Positions 13,300 to 22,002 of a stretch of DNA of 64,000 bases are shown piece after piece. The notes beneath the pieces are model-generated. The model was not told the origin of the DNA and made no database searches. It saw nothing but the letters and a program-made list of their open reading frames with translations. Positions within the stretch are counted from its first letter, which is position 1. Each line of letters opens with the position of its first letter. The translations under genes were made by a program, and so were the position numbers. The stretch is from positions 3,906,001 through 3,970,000 of the forward strand of contig NZ_AP024897.1 in assembly GCF_024529975.1 (NCBI RefSeq), written 5' to 3'. The stretch comes from Vibrio quintilis. Lineage in GTDB: Bacteria > Pseudomonadota > Gammaproteobacteria > Enterobacterales > Vibrionaceae.

Positions 13300-13311
13300 T
13301 TGTTAAAGAGC
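13300..13311 (-). promoter_or_regulatory. boxA antitermination site in the rRNA leader
   Basis: Minus strand GCTCTTTAACAA, in the leader between promoter P2 and 16S. It matches the Nus-factor boxA that keeps RNA polymerase from terminating early in rRNA operons. Confidence 0.8.
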
Positions 13312-13344
13312 TGTTCTTCTCAGCGTTGCTTCGAAGAGGCGGTC

Positions 13345-13372
13345 ATTCTAGCGAGATAATTTTCAGTGTCAA
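13345..13372 (-). promoter_or_regulatory. rRNA promoter P2
   Basis: Minus strand -35 TTGACA (13367-13372), 16-base spacer, -10 TAGAAT (13345-13350), followed by the GC-rich stretch GACCGCC expected of a stringently controlled promoter. Confidence 0.85.
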
Positions 13373-13458
13373 ACACTTTTTTAAATTTTTCTCTTTAGCC
13401 CTGACCGGACTCACATCGTTCAGGCAGTTGTTGTTGCCATCCCGTGTCAGTGGGGCGC

Positions 13459-13486
13459 ATTATAGGGGAGTAATTATATCTGGCAA
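13459..13486 (-). promoter_or_regulatory. rRNA promoter P1
   Basis: Minus strand -35 TTGCCA (13481-13486), 16-base spacer, -10 TATAAT (13459-13464) and discriminator GCGCCCC, typical of rRNA P1 promoters controlled by ppGpp/DksA. The region upstream (13487-13560) is rich in A and T tracts, consistent with an UP element. P1 is 114 bases upstream of P2. Confidence 0.88.
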
Positions 13487-13674
13487 GCACTTTTTTCTGT
13501 TTTTTATTTGTTTGGACAATATTCACGCAATATAAAGTAATTAATGTTATAACCTTTGAAGACAATCACAGCAATTGGTTGGAAAAACACCATACATAAA
13601 CGTAAGATTCATATATCTGTTCTTTTTTTTATAAATATTCAGCTTTCTTATTAATTGATAAGTAGTATTCCAAT

Positions 13675-14127
13675 ATGAATTTAAATAAATCCGTTTTATG
13701 GGTAACCGCATATAGCATTATCGGTGTTGCTTTATTATCTCAAATATCGCTTTCCTCATTTATTGCTTTTCTGGCAGGTACCATTGGTGCAACAGCTATT
13801 GTCTTACTAAACTCACGAGAAGCCAAAGCTCCGGGAAATGAACCCATTCAAAGTAAGACAACCACACTATACGTGGGAAACTTACCTTATAAGGCAAATG
13901 AATCGAATGTGAAGACATTATTTTCTCAATATGGCGATGTTTTTGCAGTCCGCTTAATGAAAGACAAGCGAACTGGCAAACGACGTGGATTTGGTTTCGT
14001 TGTAATGCCTTCATCTGATGCCCCGACAGCATTGGAAAATCTGAATGAACATAGTTACATGGACAGAACCCTGAAAGTTCGTGTGGCAAATGATCCTAAG
14101 TCATCAGAAGCTGTTGAATCTGATTAA
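13675..14127 (+). CDS. RRM RNA-binding protein with N-terminal membrane segments
   Basis: A 150-residue protein. Residues about 7-46 form two adjacent hydrophobic segments, followed by a short linker and one RNA-recognition motif (about 63-140) with RNP2 LYVGNL and RNP1 KRRGFGFV. RRM domains bind single-stranded RNA; here the domain would be held at the inner membrane facing the cytoplasm. The gene lies alone between the rRNA operon and murI, transcribed away from the former. Its 3' end overlaps the convergent murI end by 32 bases. The ribosome site is weak. Domain assignment is firm, the target RNA unknown. Confidence 0.85.
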   Translation: MNLNKSVLWVTAYSIIGVALLSQISLSSFIAFLAGTIGATAIVLLNSREAKAPGNEPIQSKTTTLYVGNLPYKANESNVKTLFSQYGDVFAVRLMKDKRTGKRRGFGFVVMPSSDAPTALENLNEHSYMDRTLKVRVANDPKSSEAVESD

Positions 14128-14953
14128 ACCCGAATTGTCTGACTGTACGACTCAGCGCTACCTGGTTATCCGGGATAGCGCTGGCGTACATCAGAAGTGG
14201 CTTACGGCAGTGACGTGATGCGCCATCTTGCAATAGCAATTTGACTCTTTTGGCAATCGCATAGCCAGAATCAACCAGAAGAGTATTTTTACCCAGCACT
14301 ATCTGAATTTCTTGCCGCAGTAGAGGAAAGTGAGTACATCCTAACACTGCAACATCTATCTGATTCACAATTGGCTGCAGAACATTCTGTACTTCTGCAA
14401 TCTCAATCACCTCTCCTCTCATTTTTCTTTCAGCAATATCAACCAACTCTGTCGTCCCTAACCTGATAACTTCTTTTCCGGATGAAAAATTGCTAATCAG
14501 CTCTGAAGTATAATCCCGTTTAACTGTTGCCGGGGTTGCAATGAGACCAACACAATACTTCGCAATCAAACAAGCGGGCTTTATTGCCGGCACAACCCCG
14601 ACAACCGGAATGCTTAGCATTGATCTTAAGGAAGGTAGAACAATCGTGCTTGCTGTATTACACGCAATAATCACGATATCGATATCATGGCTCTGAACAA
14701 TATGGCGAATGAGCGACTCTACCCGTTCAAGTAATACTGATGAAGATAGCTCACCGTATGGGTAAGCCTGATTATCAAATAAATAGATATAATTATGCTG
14801 CGGTAAAAGCTGATAAATTTCCTGATAGACAGATAATCCACCCATTCCGGAGTCAAAAATAAGAATATTGGATACCAATGAGGACACGATATTAAACTGA
14901 TTTATATCTGACAAAGCATTCGGGAATAATACGCTTAAGCAAGAAAATGACAA
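14096..14953 (-). CDS. murI: Glutamate racemase
   Basis: Converts L-glutamate to D-glutamate for peptidoglycan synthesis. Family motifs are clear: FDSGMGGLSVY near the N terminus, catalytic Cys in IIACNTAST, second catalytic Cys in VLGCTHFPLL, and VVGVVPAIKP. The start is uncertain: the listed first codon is TTG at 14953 with GAGAGG only two bases away, while GTG at 14887 would begin just before the conserved core. btuB lies directly upstream on the same strand, as in E. coli, and the rRNA operon follows beyond the RRM gene. Confidence 0.95.
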   Translation of the reverse strand: MSFSCLSVLFPNALSDINQFNIVSSLVSNILIFDSGMGGLSVYQEIYQLLPQHNYIYLFDNQAYPYGELSSSVLLERVESLIRHIVQSHDIDIVIIACNTASTIVLPSLRSMLSIPVVGVVPAIKPACLIAKYCVGLIATPATVKRDYTSELISNFSSGKEVIRLGTTELVDIAERKMRGEVIEIAEVQNVLQPIVNQIDVAVLGCTHFPLLRQEIQIVLGKNTLLVDSGYAIAKRVKLLLQDGASRHCRKPLLMYASAIPDNQVALSRTVRQFGFNQIQQLLMT

Positions 14954-15012
14954 TGCCTCTCTGTTAGCTCCATCGTGCAGGCTGAAGGCATAGTCAGCAG
15001 GGGTAATAAGCT

Positions 15013-15039
15013 GGTAGTGCAGCCATACGCTGCACTACC
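15013..15039 (-). repeat. Perfect hairpin between btuB and murI
   Basis: GGTAGTGCAGC and its exact complement separated by five bases. No T-run follows on either strand, so it is not a standard terminator. It lies in the btuB-murI intergenic transcript and could protect the btuB mRNA end or set relative expression. Confidence 0.6.
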
Positions 15040-15056
15040 AATACTCATGATCAAAA

Positions 15057-16883
15057 TTAAAACTCATAACGGATATTCAGATAATATGCACGCCCGGGAG
15101 ATGGATACCCTTTTGCGGTTTCGTAGTCTTTATCAAATAAATTGTCGATACGGGCATTAATAGTCACCGATTCATTTGCATAATAGCTGATTGCTGTATC
15201 TACAAGTGAATATCCACCAAGGACGATATCGTTGTATGGGTAAGAACTATAATCAACATCAGGACGTTCACCCACAAACTGATAGCTGAATGACCAGTCC
15301 AGCTGAGTGAAACTAATCAGCGCATTCCATTTGTACATCTCTTTTGCCCGACGTTGAAGTTGCTGACCATTATCATCTTCAGCGTGCTTATACTCTGCAC
15401 TGAGCTGATGCTGAATGATTCCGGTTTCAAACTCAGAGGTAAACTCAATACCTTTAATACGAGTTTCGCCATTTACATTCGTATATACATATGTGGAAGA
15501 ATTATAGTCAATCAGGTTATTAATCTTATAATTGTATGCTGATACAGACCATCCAATTCCTTTTATATCACCCCCGAATGATATTTCTGTATTTTCAGAC
15601 TTTTCAGGTTTGAGTTCTGTTTCACCATAAGTCGGATCATATTGCTGGTATAAATCCGGCGCTTTAAATGCGGTTCCATAAGATAGCTTCAGGCCAAACT
15701 CAGGAATAAACTGATACCCAGCCCCCAGGTTGTATGTCGTTCTCCCACCAAATTCCTGGTTATGGTCTCCCCGAAGACTCGCCTCCAGTAACAACTCATC
15801 CTTTTGATAGGAACCAAATCCGTACACGGCAAAATTTTCACGATCAAATTTACTAGCGTTACTGATGTCCGTATAAGACTCATTCCGCCAATCAGCACCA
15901 CCACCAATGGTTACAGCCGGGTCCAGTTCATAATGACTGTTCCACTGAATATTTTGCTGATGTACTTTATCTTTTGTGCCGGAGCTCTTACCTGTTGACT
16001 TTGTATAGTTCCACCCCCGCTGACGCTGTAGATTAGCCATCAGTGAAGAGTGAAATTTATCCTGCTCAAAATTTCCGCCAAGCGTTAACGCATAGTCTTT
16101 CTTTTCAGCTTCTTTATAACTATGGTAAGAAGAAAAGCTACCATCATATTGATACGTGTTTTCATACATTCTGGCATGACTGAACAACTGGATATTATCG
16201 TTAACCTGGTGAACATAACCAATTAAACCATGGCTGCTTTTAAAGCCGTGTTTATCACTATCATTCACACCGGTTAAAGGGTGAACATTGTAACCATCCG
16301 TACTTTCATGGCCGACAGCTAAATTCAATTGGCTATCTTCTGTAGTCTGCAACCCTGCAACCGCGTTGAACTCTTGATAGTCAAGACTTCCCAGACCCAC
16401 ACTGATTTCTTTAATCTCACGTTCAGAACGGGCAACAGTAATAATATTAATGACGCCACCAATGGCTTCAGAACCATAGAGTGACGCTCTTGCCCCCCGA
16501 ATATACTCAATTCTCTGAATATAATTCACAGGGATTTGATTAAAGTCTACTGCTCCTTTAGCTGCACGGGCGAAACGAACGCCATCAACTAAAACTAATA
16601 CCTGAGAAGAAGAAGTGCCACGAACACTCAGAGAAGCATTCTGACCTCTGCCACCATTTTGAAAGACCTGAATACCAACCAGTCGGCGCAATAATTGTGG
16701 CAGGCTTTTAACCTGGCTTTTTTCAATATCTTCCCTGGTGATTAACTCAACATCAGCCAAAGTCGTTCCTGCAGATTGCTCATATCTGTTTGCAGAAACA
16801 ATCATCGCTTCATCAGCACAAGCATAATTTGCATACGAAAACAGCGATGCCACCGCTATCGCTAAACATGTTTTTTTCATCAT
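15057..16883 (-). CDS. btuB: TonB-dependent vitamin B12 outer-membrane receptor
   Basis: Imports cobalamin through the outer membrane using TonB energy. The 608-residue protein has a Sec signal peptide (MMKKTCLAIAVASLFSYANYACA), a TonB-box/plug region (EAMIVSANRYEQSAGTTL; plug with VLVDGVRF and GSEAIGGVINI) and a 22-strand-type barrel ending in the terminal aromatic YEF. Length is close to E. coli BtuB (614). Two consecutive ATG codons precede the signal peptide; GGGAAT lies just upstream. A cobalamin riboswitch occupies the leader, supporting the substrate. murI follows. Confidence 0.95.
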   Translation of the reverse strand: MMKKTCLAIAVASLFSYANYACADEAMIVSANRYEQSAGTTLADVELITREDIEKSQVKSLPQLLRRLVGIQVFQNGGRGQNASLSVRGTSSSQVLVLVDGVRFARAAKGAVDFNQIPVNYIQRIEYIRGARASLYGSEAIGGVINIITVARSEREIKEISVGLGSLDYQEFNAVAGLQTTEDSQLNLAVGHESTDGYNVHPLTGVNDSDKHGFKSSHGLIGYVHQVNDNIQLFSHARMYENTYQYDGSFSSYHSYKEAEKKDYALTLGGNFEQDKFHSSLMANLQRQRGWNYTKSTGKSSGTKDKVHQQNIQWNSHYELDPAVTIGGGADWRNESYTDISNASKFDRENFAVYGFGSYQKDELLLEASLRGDHNQEFGGRTTYNLGAGYQFIPEFGLKLSYGTAFKAPDLYQQYDPTYGETELKPEKSENTEISFGGDIKGIGWSVSAYNYKINNLIDYNSSTYVYTNVNGETRIKGIEFTSEFETGIIQHQLSAEYKHAEDDNGQQLQRRAKEMYKWNALISFTQLDWSFSYQFVGERPDVDYSSYPYNDIVLGGYSLVDTAISYYANESVTINARIDNLFDKDYETAKGYPSPGRAYYLNIRYEF

Positions 16884-16925
16884 TATTCCCTAAATCGCGT
16901 AAGTCCGTCCGGAAAACTATCATTT

Positions 16926-17130
16926 CCGGCTGCTGGCAGGTCTTCGGACTGAAGAGCATGATGACAAAAAGACTGATTTGATCATCGCCTCTGGCTTAAC
17001 TTCCCACACAGTAAGATTTTAAGTGCAGTGTTTACTTAGCCTTTGTTCTCTTTTACCGCTGCGCGTCAGTTCTGGATTCTCACCAGATTCCCTTTTCAGT
17101 TCTGAACAGTTCAGAAGCACCAACAGGCAA
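16926..17130 (-). promoter_or_regulatory. Cobalamin (adenosylcobalamin) riboswitch
   Basis: On the minus strand the leader holds the conserved aptamer pieces in order: AAAAGGGAATCTGGTGAGAATCCAG, then ACGCGCAGCGGTAA, then GTGTGGGAAGTTAAGCCAGAG, and CAGTCCGAAGACCTGCCAGC near the 3' end. A further 7-bp hairpin (16909-16929) lies between the aptamer and the btuB ribosome site and may form the expression platform. It should repress btuB when cobalamin is abundant. Confidence 0.92.
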
Positions 17131-17293
17131 CAGATAGTATTGAGCATTTATAAATATGTCCAGATGTGAACAATCACTAAGCATTAACACACTTATAAAT
17201 AAACATTCCATGTTAATTCACTAGACATTAGTGCGGAATTGAATAAAATCTGCGCTCTTCTGGCACTTCTATCTATGATCATAAGGCTGAATT

Positions 17294-18403
17294 ATGGTGA
17301 ATCCTGATACAAATACTGTAACTTATTCAAATCAGTTGGCTGAAAAAGTCTCGACACTTAAAAACATGTTTACTGACTTCAATGTACCTGAACTGGAAGT
17401 ATTTGAATCACAGGAAAAGCATTACCGGATGAGGGCCGAATTTCGGGTATGGCATGAAGGTGAAGACCTTTACTACATTATGTTTGACCAAAAAACCCGG
17501 CAGAAATACCGTGTAGACCAGTTTCCGGCAGCCAGCCAGCTGATAAATCAAATGATGCCGGAATTAATCGGAAAGATTAAGGCAAACCATATACTCCGTC
17601 ATAAACTGTTTCAGGTTGATTTTTTATCGACGCTGAGCGGTGAAATCCTGATTTCACTCTTATATCACCGGCAAATTAATGATGAGTGGGAGGAAGAAGC
17701 CCGACACCTCAGACAGCAACTCATTCAAGACGGGTTTAAAGTCAATATCATTGGCCGCGCCAGAAAAATAAAGAAAGTGCTGGAACAAGACTATGTCACA
17801 GAAACTTTATCTGTTTATGGTCAGCCTTTTATTTATCAGCAAATTGAAAATAGCTTCACTCAACCAAATGGAAAAGTTGCAGAAAAAATGCTGGAATGGG
17901 CAGTAGATTGCACCCGTGAAAGTCAAGGTGATCTGCTTGAGCTGTATTGTGGAAACGGAAATTTTTCTTTAGCGCTGGCACAAAACTTTAACCGGGTTCT
18001 GGCAACTGAACTGGCAAAGCCGTCTGTGCACTCCGCGCAATATAATATTGCTGCGAATCAGATTGATAATGTACAAATCATTCGCATGTCTGCAGAAGAA
18101 TTTACCGAGGCAATGGAAGGAAAAAGAGAATTCCGGCGGTTAAAAGATGCCAATATTGATCTGCAGAGCTATCAATGTGAGACCATTTTTGTCGACCCTC
18201 CCCGCTCAGGCATGGATATTGACACTTGTAAAATGGTTCAGAAATATCCGAGAATCTTATATATCTCCTGCAATCCGGAAACACTGAAGCAAAACCTTGA
18301 AGTACTGAGCCAAACCCATAAAATCTCAAGATTTGCTTTATTTGATCAGTTTCCATTTACCCACCACACCGAAGCCGGTGTTTTACTGGAAGCAAGAACT
18401 TAA
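17294..18403 (+). CDS. trmA: tRNA (uracil-5-)-methyltransferase
   Basis: Makes ribothymidine (m5U54) in the T-loop of tRNAs using S-adenosylmethionine. The 369-residue sequence has the SAM motif [26 protein letters not shown], and catalytic Cys in YISCNPETL, with C-terminal HHTEAGVLL. The start ATG at 17294 follows AAGG at suitable spacing. It is divergent from btuB and convergent with yijD, the same gene set as in E. coli. A bidirectional terminator follows. Confidence 0.96.
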   Translation: MVNPDTNTVTYSNQLAEKVSTLKNMFTDFNVPELEVFESQEKHYRMRAEFRVWHEGEDLYYIMFDQKTRQKYRVDQFPAASQLINQMMPELIGKIKANHILRHKLFQVDFLSTLSGEILISLLYHRQINDEWEEEARHLRQQLIQDGFKVNIIGRARKIKKVLEQDYVTETLSVYGQPFIYQQIENSFTQPNGKVAEKMLEWAVDCTRESQGDLLELYCGNGNFSLALAQNFNRVLATELAKPSVHSAQYNIAANQIDNVQIIRMSAEEFTEAMEGKREFRRLKDANIDLQSYQCETIFVDPPRSGMDIDTCKMVQKYPRILYISCNPETLKQNLEVLSQTHKISRFALFDQFPFTHHTEAGVLLEART

Positions 18404-18414
18404 TCATCAGTTTC

Positions 18415-18446
18415 AATAAAAGGCGCTATGATAAGCGCCTTTTATT
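18415..18446. terminator. Bidirectional terminator between trmA and yijD
   Basis: A perfect 13-bp stem AATAAAAGGCGCT with its complement and a six-base loop. T-runs are present on both strands, so it can end both convergent genes. Confidence 0.85.
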
Positions 18447-18459
18447 ATCAACCTTGCTA

Positions 18460-18831
18460 CTATTTTTTCCGGCCCCAGAAGCCCATTTTTTTACCAATCC
18501 ACCCCATCAGTAACAAAGCAATAATAATTGCCAGAAAGTTGGACCCTTCCTCAGGGTATTGAGCTTTCATAAATGCCGAGTGACCAAAAATCCCCACAAA
18601 AAAACAGGCAACACCCACCAGAGGAAAATCTTCAGAAACAGGATGTTGCAAATAAGACTGATATAACGCCTGAACAGCTAATGCCAATGCAATGAATGGA
18701 AAAACAGAAAAAGAAATCTCACTCATTGTCAGCCAGGACAGAATTGCATCTCCACAAATTCCGGCAATAAAAGCGAGTACCAGATTTTTTCGCTCCAGAC
18801 CAGAACGAAAGTTACAATCATTATTCGACAT
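18460..18831 (-). CDS. yijD: YijD family inner-membrane protein (DUF1422)
   Basis: A 123-residue protein with four predicted hydrophobic segments and a basic C-terminal tail (GKKMGFWGRKK). Function is unknown. Identification rests on sequence character and position: in E. coli yijD lies directly after fabR and next to trmA, as here. It starts 14 bases after the fabR stop and is probably co-transcribed with it. Confidence 0.85.
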   Translation of the reverse strand: MSNNDCNFRSGLERKNLVLAFIAGICGDAILSWLTMSEISFSVFPFIALALAVQALYQSYLQHPVSEDFPLVGVACFFVGIFGHSAFMKAQYPEEGSNFLAIIIALLLMGWIGKKMGFWGRKK

Positions 18832-18845
18832 TCATCTACTCCATT

Positions 18846-19460
18846 TTACTTATGACGTTCACCTAATATACGGTAATGGTTTGCTCCCTGAGCAATAATT
18901 CTCAGCTGGATAATCAGCCTTTCAGCCAGAGCATCTCTTTCGTTTTTATCCAAATCCATCGCCTCCGCACCTGAGCTGAAAACTAATGTGACAGAAGCCT
19001 CTGCCTGAACTGCGGCAATATCCCGGTCTACTCCTTTGAAAACAAGATACTCGGTTAGTTCAGCACAAAAATGCTGAATTTCCCTTGCGACAGCAACCCG
19101 AAACTCATAGGAGATACCTGAACGTTCCCTAAGCAACAATCTGAATACATTAGGATTACATGCAATAAATTCCATGAATGTTTCTACCGATGTACGGATA
19201 ACACTGCCTTCTTTGGCAATACGCTGCCTGGCTTGACGCATCAGCTGACGAAGTAATAACCCACCTTCATCCACCATTGTCAGCCCTAACTCATCCATAC
19301 TCTCAAAATGGCGGTAAAATGATGTCGGTGCAATTCCTGCTTCTCTGGTGACTTCCCGTAAACTCAGGCTGGAGAAACTTCGCTCAGCGCTGAGCTGGCG
19401 GAATGCCGCATCAATTAGCGAACGTCGCGTCTTCTCTTTCTGTTGAGCCCGAATCCCCAT
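18846..19460 (-). CDS. fabR: TetR-family repressor of unsaturated fatty acid synthesis
   Basis: A 204-residue DNA-binding protein with an N-terminal TetR helix-turn-helix ([20 protein letters not shown]) and a helical ligand domain. FabR in E. coli represses fabA and fabB in response to the unsaturated/saturated acyl pool. Assignment is supported by overall similarity and by the conserved neighbourhood fabR-yijD with divergent sthA. The start ATG at 19460 gives the usual [14 protein letters not shown] terminus. Confidence 0.93.
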   Translation of the reverse strand: MGIRAQQKEKTRRSLIDAAFRQLSAERSFSSLSLREVTREAGIAPTSFYRHFESMDELGLTMVDEGGLLLRQLMRQARQRIAKEGSVIRTSVETFMEFIACNPNVFRLLLRERSGISYEFRVAVAREIQHFCAELTEYLVFKGVDRDIAAVQAEASVTLVFSSGAEAMDLDKNERDALAERLIIQLRIIAQGANHYRILGERHK

Positions 19461-19675
19461 GAAAACAATTCCAAATAAAAACTAAACGAAACTCTACTAT
19501 ACCCCGAATATGCATTGTATCTAAACATTACTAACCACAGATTTTGTTCCATATCTGATAACTTACAATTCCAGAACAGCGATCACCATCACTGAATGAG
19601 TCAGAAACTCATGCACATTGAATACGTTACGATAAGATTATATCTAATGTTCATACATGGAAGGCAGAAAACATT

Positions 19676-21076
19676 ATGTCACAGTCACACCATTTCGATG
19701 CCATTGTTATCGGTAGCGGCCCTGGCGGAGAAGGCGCAGCCATGGGATTAACAAAGGCCGGGTTAAATGTTGCAATTGTAGAAAAAGAAAGCAGTGTGGG
19801 GGGGGGATGTACTCATTGGGGAACAATTCCTTCCAAAGCCCTGAGGCATGCGGTCAGCCGTATTATTGAATTTAATAACAACGCTCTTTTCTGTCATAAC
19901 AATACCAGCCTGCACAGTACATTTCCGAATATTCTCAATCATGCAAAATCAGTCATCGATAAACAGACCCGCCTGAGACAAGGTTTCTATGACAGAAACC
20001 AATGCGCGCTGTTATTTGGATTAGCCAGTTTTGTTGACGATCATACGTTGGAAATTACACAGCCAGATGGGAAGAAAGACAAGTATACGGCTGACAAATT
20101 TGTTATCGCGACAGGTTCCCGGCCTTATCATCCCCTGGATGTCGATTTTGAGCATGAACGTATCTATGACAGTGACTCGATTCTTAATCTCGCCCACGAT
20201 CCCAGACATATTATCATCTACGGCGCGGGAGTAATCGGCTGTGAATATGCTTCTATTTTCAGAGGGCTGGATGTCAAAACAGATTTAATAAACACCCGGG
20301 ACAGACTGCTTTCATTTCTGGATAACGAAGTGTCAGATGCCCTGTCCTACCACTTCTGGAATAATGGTGTGATCATACGCAATGATGAGACTTATCAACA
20401 CATAGAAGGGTGCAAAGATGGTGTCGTTGTGCATCTTAAGTCAGGAAAAAAAATGAAGGCAGATTGCCTGTTGTACGCTAATGGCAGGACCGGCAATACC
20501 GAATTACTCAATTTACCTTCGATCGGGATTACGCCAGACTCAAGAGGACAGCTGAAAGTTAATCAGAATTATCAGACAGATAGTGAACATATCTATGCGG
20601 TAGGCGATGTTATTGGATATCCAAGCTTAGCCAGTGCAGCTTACGATCAGGGAAGGTTTGTCGCCGGGATTATTGCGACAGGTCAGGCACAAAATCATTT
20701 AATTGAAGATATTCCGACAGGGATATACACCATTCCGGAAATCAGTTCAGTTGGTAAAACAGAGCAAGAGTTAACGTTAGCAAAAATACCTTATGAAGTC
20801 GGTCGTTCCTCATTTAAGCATTTAGCGAGAGCCCAGATTGCCAGCACTGAAGTCGGTAGCCTGAAAATTTTGTTTCACCGGGAGACAAAGGAAATTTTAG
20901 GAATTCACTGTTTTGGTGAAAGAGCATCGGAAATCATTCATATTGGTCAGGCAATTATGGAGCAAAAAGGGGAAGCAAATACCATTGAGTACTTTACAAA
21001 TACAACTTTTAACTATCCTACAATGGCTGAAGCCTACCGGGTTGCAGCTCTCAATGGTTTAAACCGGCTTTTCTGA
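19676..21076 (+). CDS. sthA: Soluble pyridine nucleotide transhydrogenase
   Basis: A cytoplasmic FAD flavoprotein moving hydride between NADPH and NAD+, used mainly to reoxidise excess NADPH. The 466-residue sequence has the FAD dinucleotide fold [26 protein letters not shown] (the family lacks the second redox Cys of lipoamide dehydrogenases), NAD-binding [27 protein letters not shown] and a C-terminal dimerisation domain ending [16 protein letters not shown] precedes the ATG. Divergent from fabR, as in E. coli. Confidence 0.97.
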   Translation: MSQSHHFDAIVIGSGPGGEGAAMGLTKAGLNVAIVEKESSVGGGCTHWGTIPSKALRHAVSRIIEFNNNALFCHNNTSLHSTFPNILNHAKSVIDKQTRLRQGFYDRNQCALLFGLASFVDDHTLEITQPDGKKDKYTADKFVIATGSRPYHPLDVDFEHERIYDSDSILNLAHDPRHIIIYGAGVIGCEYASIFRGLDVKTDLINTRDRLLSFLDNEVSDALSYHFWNNGVIIRNDETYQHIEGCKDGVVVHLKSGKKMKADCLLYANGRTGNTELLNLPSIGITPDSRGQLKVNQNYQTDSEHIYAVGDVIGYPSLASAAYDQGRFVAGIIATGQAQNHLIEDIPTGIYTIPEISSVGKTEQELTLAKIPYEVGRSSFKHLARAQIASTEVGSLKILFHRETKEILGIHCFGERASEIIHIGQAIMEQKGEANTIEYFTNTTFNYPTMAEAYRVAALNGLNRLF

Positions 21077-21084
21077 TTTAACTG

Positions 21085-21104
21085 AAAAGGCCGGCAACGG
21101 CCTT
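21085..21104. terminator. Hairpin between sthA and lexA
   Basis: An 8-bp stem AAAGGCCG/CGGCCTTT with loop GCAA, eight bases after the sthA stop. Tracts of A and T flank it, so it may serve both convergent genes. Confidence 0.7.
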
Positions 21105-21157
21105 TCAATCAAACCTCAGACAGTGGTTTCACCCGTATGAATGAATACAGACCTTAT

Positions 21158-21775
21158 CTACATCCAGTCCGTATTTCTGATGATGCCAACCGCAATACCT
21201 TCAATCGTTAGTTCTTCACAGGTTAAATCAACTTCAATTGGTGAAAAATCTTCATTCTCGGCATGTAAACGAACAAGAGAACCACTTTTCTCAAGCCGCT
21301 TCACTGTGACATCGTCTTCCAGACGGGCGACAACAACCTGACCATTTCTTACATCCTGAGTCTTATGCACAGCCAGCAAATCACCGTCCATAATTCCGAT
21401 GTCTTTCATACTTTCGCCATGAACCCGCAAAAGAAAATCAGCCTGAGGCTTAAACATCATCGGATCAACCTGATAATGAGTTTCTACATGCTCCTGAGCA
21501 AGGATCGGCTCACCAGCGGCAACCCGCCCAATCAGAGGTAACCCTTCTTCATCATTTGAAGCTTCGATTAAAATACGAATTCCCCTGGATGTTCCCGGCA
21601 CAATTTCAATGACTTGTTTGCGAGCCAAAGCTTTTAAATGCTCTTCAGCAGCATTTGCTGAACGAAAACCCAGTTCACGTGCAATTTCTGCCCGTGTCGG
21701 CGGCATCCCGGTTTCATCAATCCGGCTACGGATCAGGTCAAAAACTTCTTGCTGTCTTGCGGTTAAAGGCTTCAT
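21158..21775 (-). CDS. lexA: LexA repressor of the SOS response
   Basis: Represses DNA-damage genes until RecA filaments stimulate its self-cleavage. Residues 1-70 form the winged helix-turn-helix ([23 protein letters not shown]). The cleavage site is Ala-Gly in RVAAGEP (about 87/88), and the catalytic pair is Ser122 (GESM) and Lys159 (VTVKRL), matching E. coli Ser119/Lys156. The 205-residue length is normal. Two SOS boxes lie directly upstream, so it is autoregulated. Divergent from plsB. Confidence 0.98.
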   Translation of the reverse strand: MKPLTARQQEVFDLIRSRIDETGMPPTRAEIARELGFRSANAAEEHLKALARKQVIEIVPGTSRGIRILIEASNDEEGLPLIGRVAAGEPILAQEHVETHYQVDPMMFKPQADFLLRVHGESMKDIGIMDGDLLAVHKTQDVRNGQVVVARLEDDVTVKRLEKSGSLVRLHAENEDFSPIEVDLTCEELTIEGIAVGIIRNTDWM

Positions 21776-21782
21776 AAATCAC

Positions 21783-21798
21783 CTGTCTTTTTATACAG
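21783..21798 (-). promoter_or_regulatory. SOS (LexA) box, proximal
   Basis: CTG-N10-CAG: CTGTATAAAAAGACAG on the minus strand, starting eight bases upstream of the lexA ATG. Confidence 0.88.
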
Positions 21799-21802
21799 TT
21801 AA

Positions 21803-21818
21803 CTGTGAGTATATCCAG
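21803..21818 (-). promoter_or_regulatory. SOS (LexA) box, distal
   Basis: CTGGATATACTCACAG on the minus strand, very close to the E. coli lexA operator CTGTATATACTCACAG. It is separated from the proximal box by four bases, the same tandem layout as in E. coli. Confidence 0.9.
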
Positions 21819-22002
21819 TATTAGCTCAAATGAAAAGCTAAAGTCCCATATTTTCAATTGTTAGTTGCACAAAGCAGGTATCAGTGATAAAAGTCAGCCG
21901 AACTGATGAAAGGTTTGATCCGTTTCTGGTATGCTGAATATCCGGATACTGATAACAGCCATTACTATTCATTTTCCACGCATACTTGAGAGTTTGTTTC
22001 TT

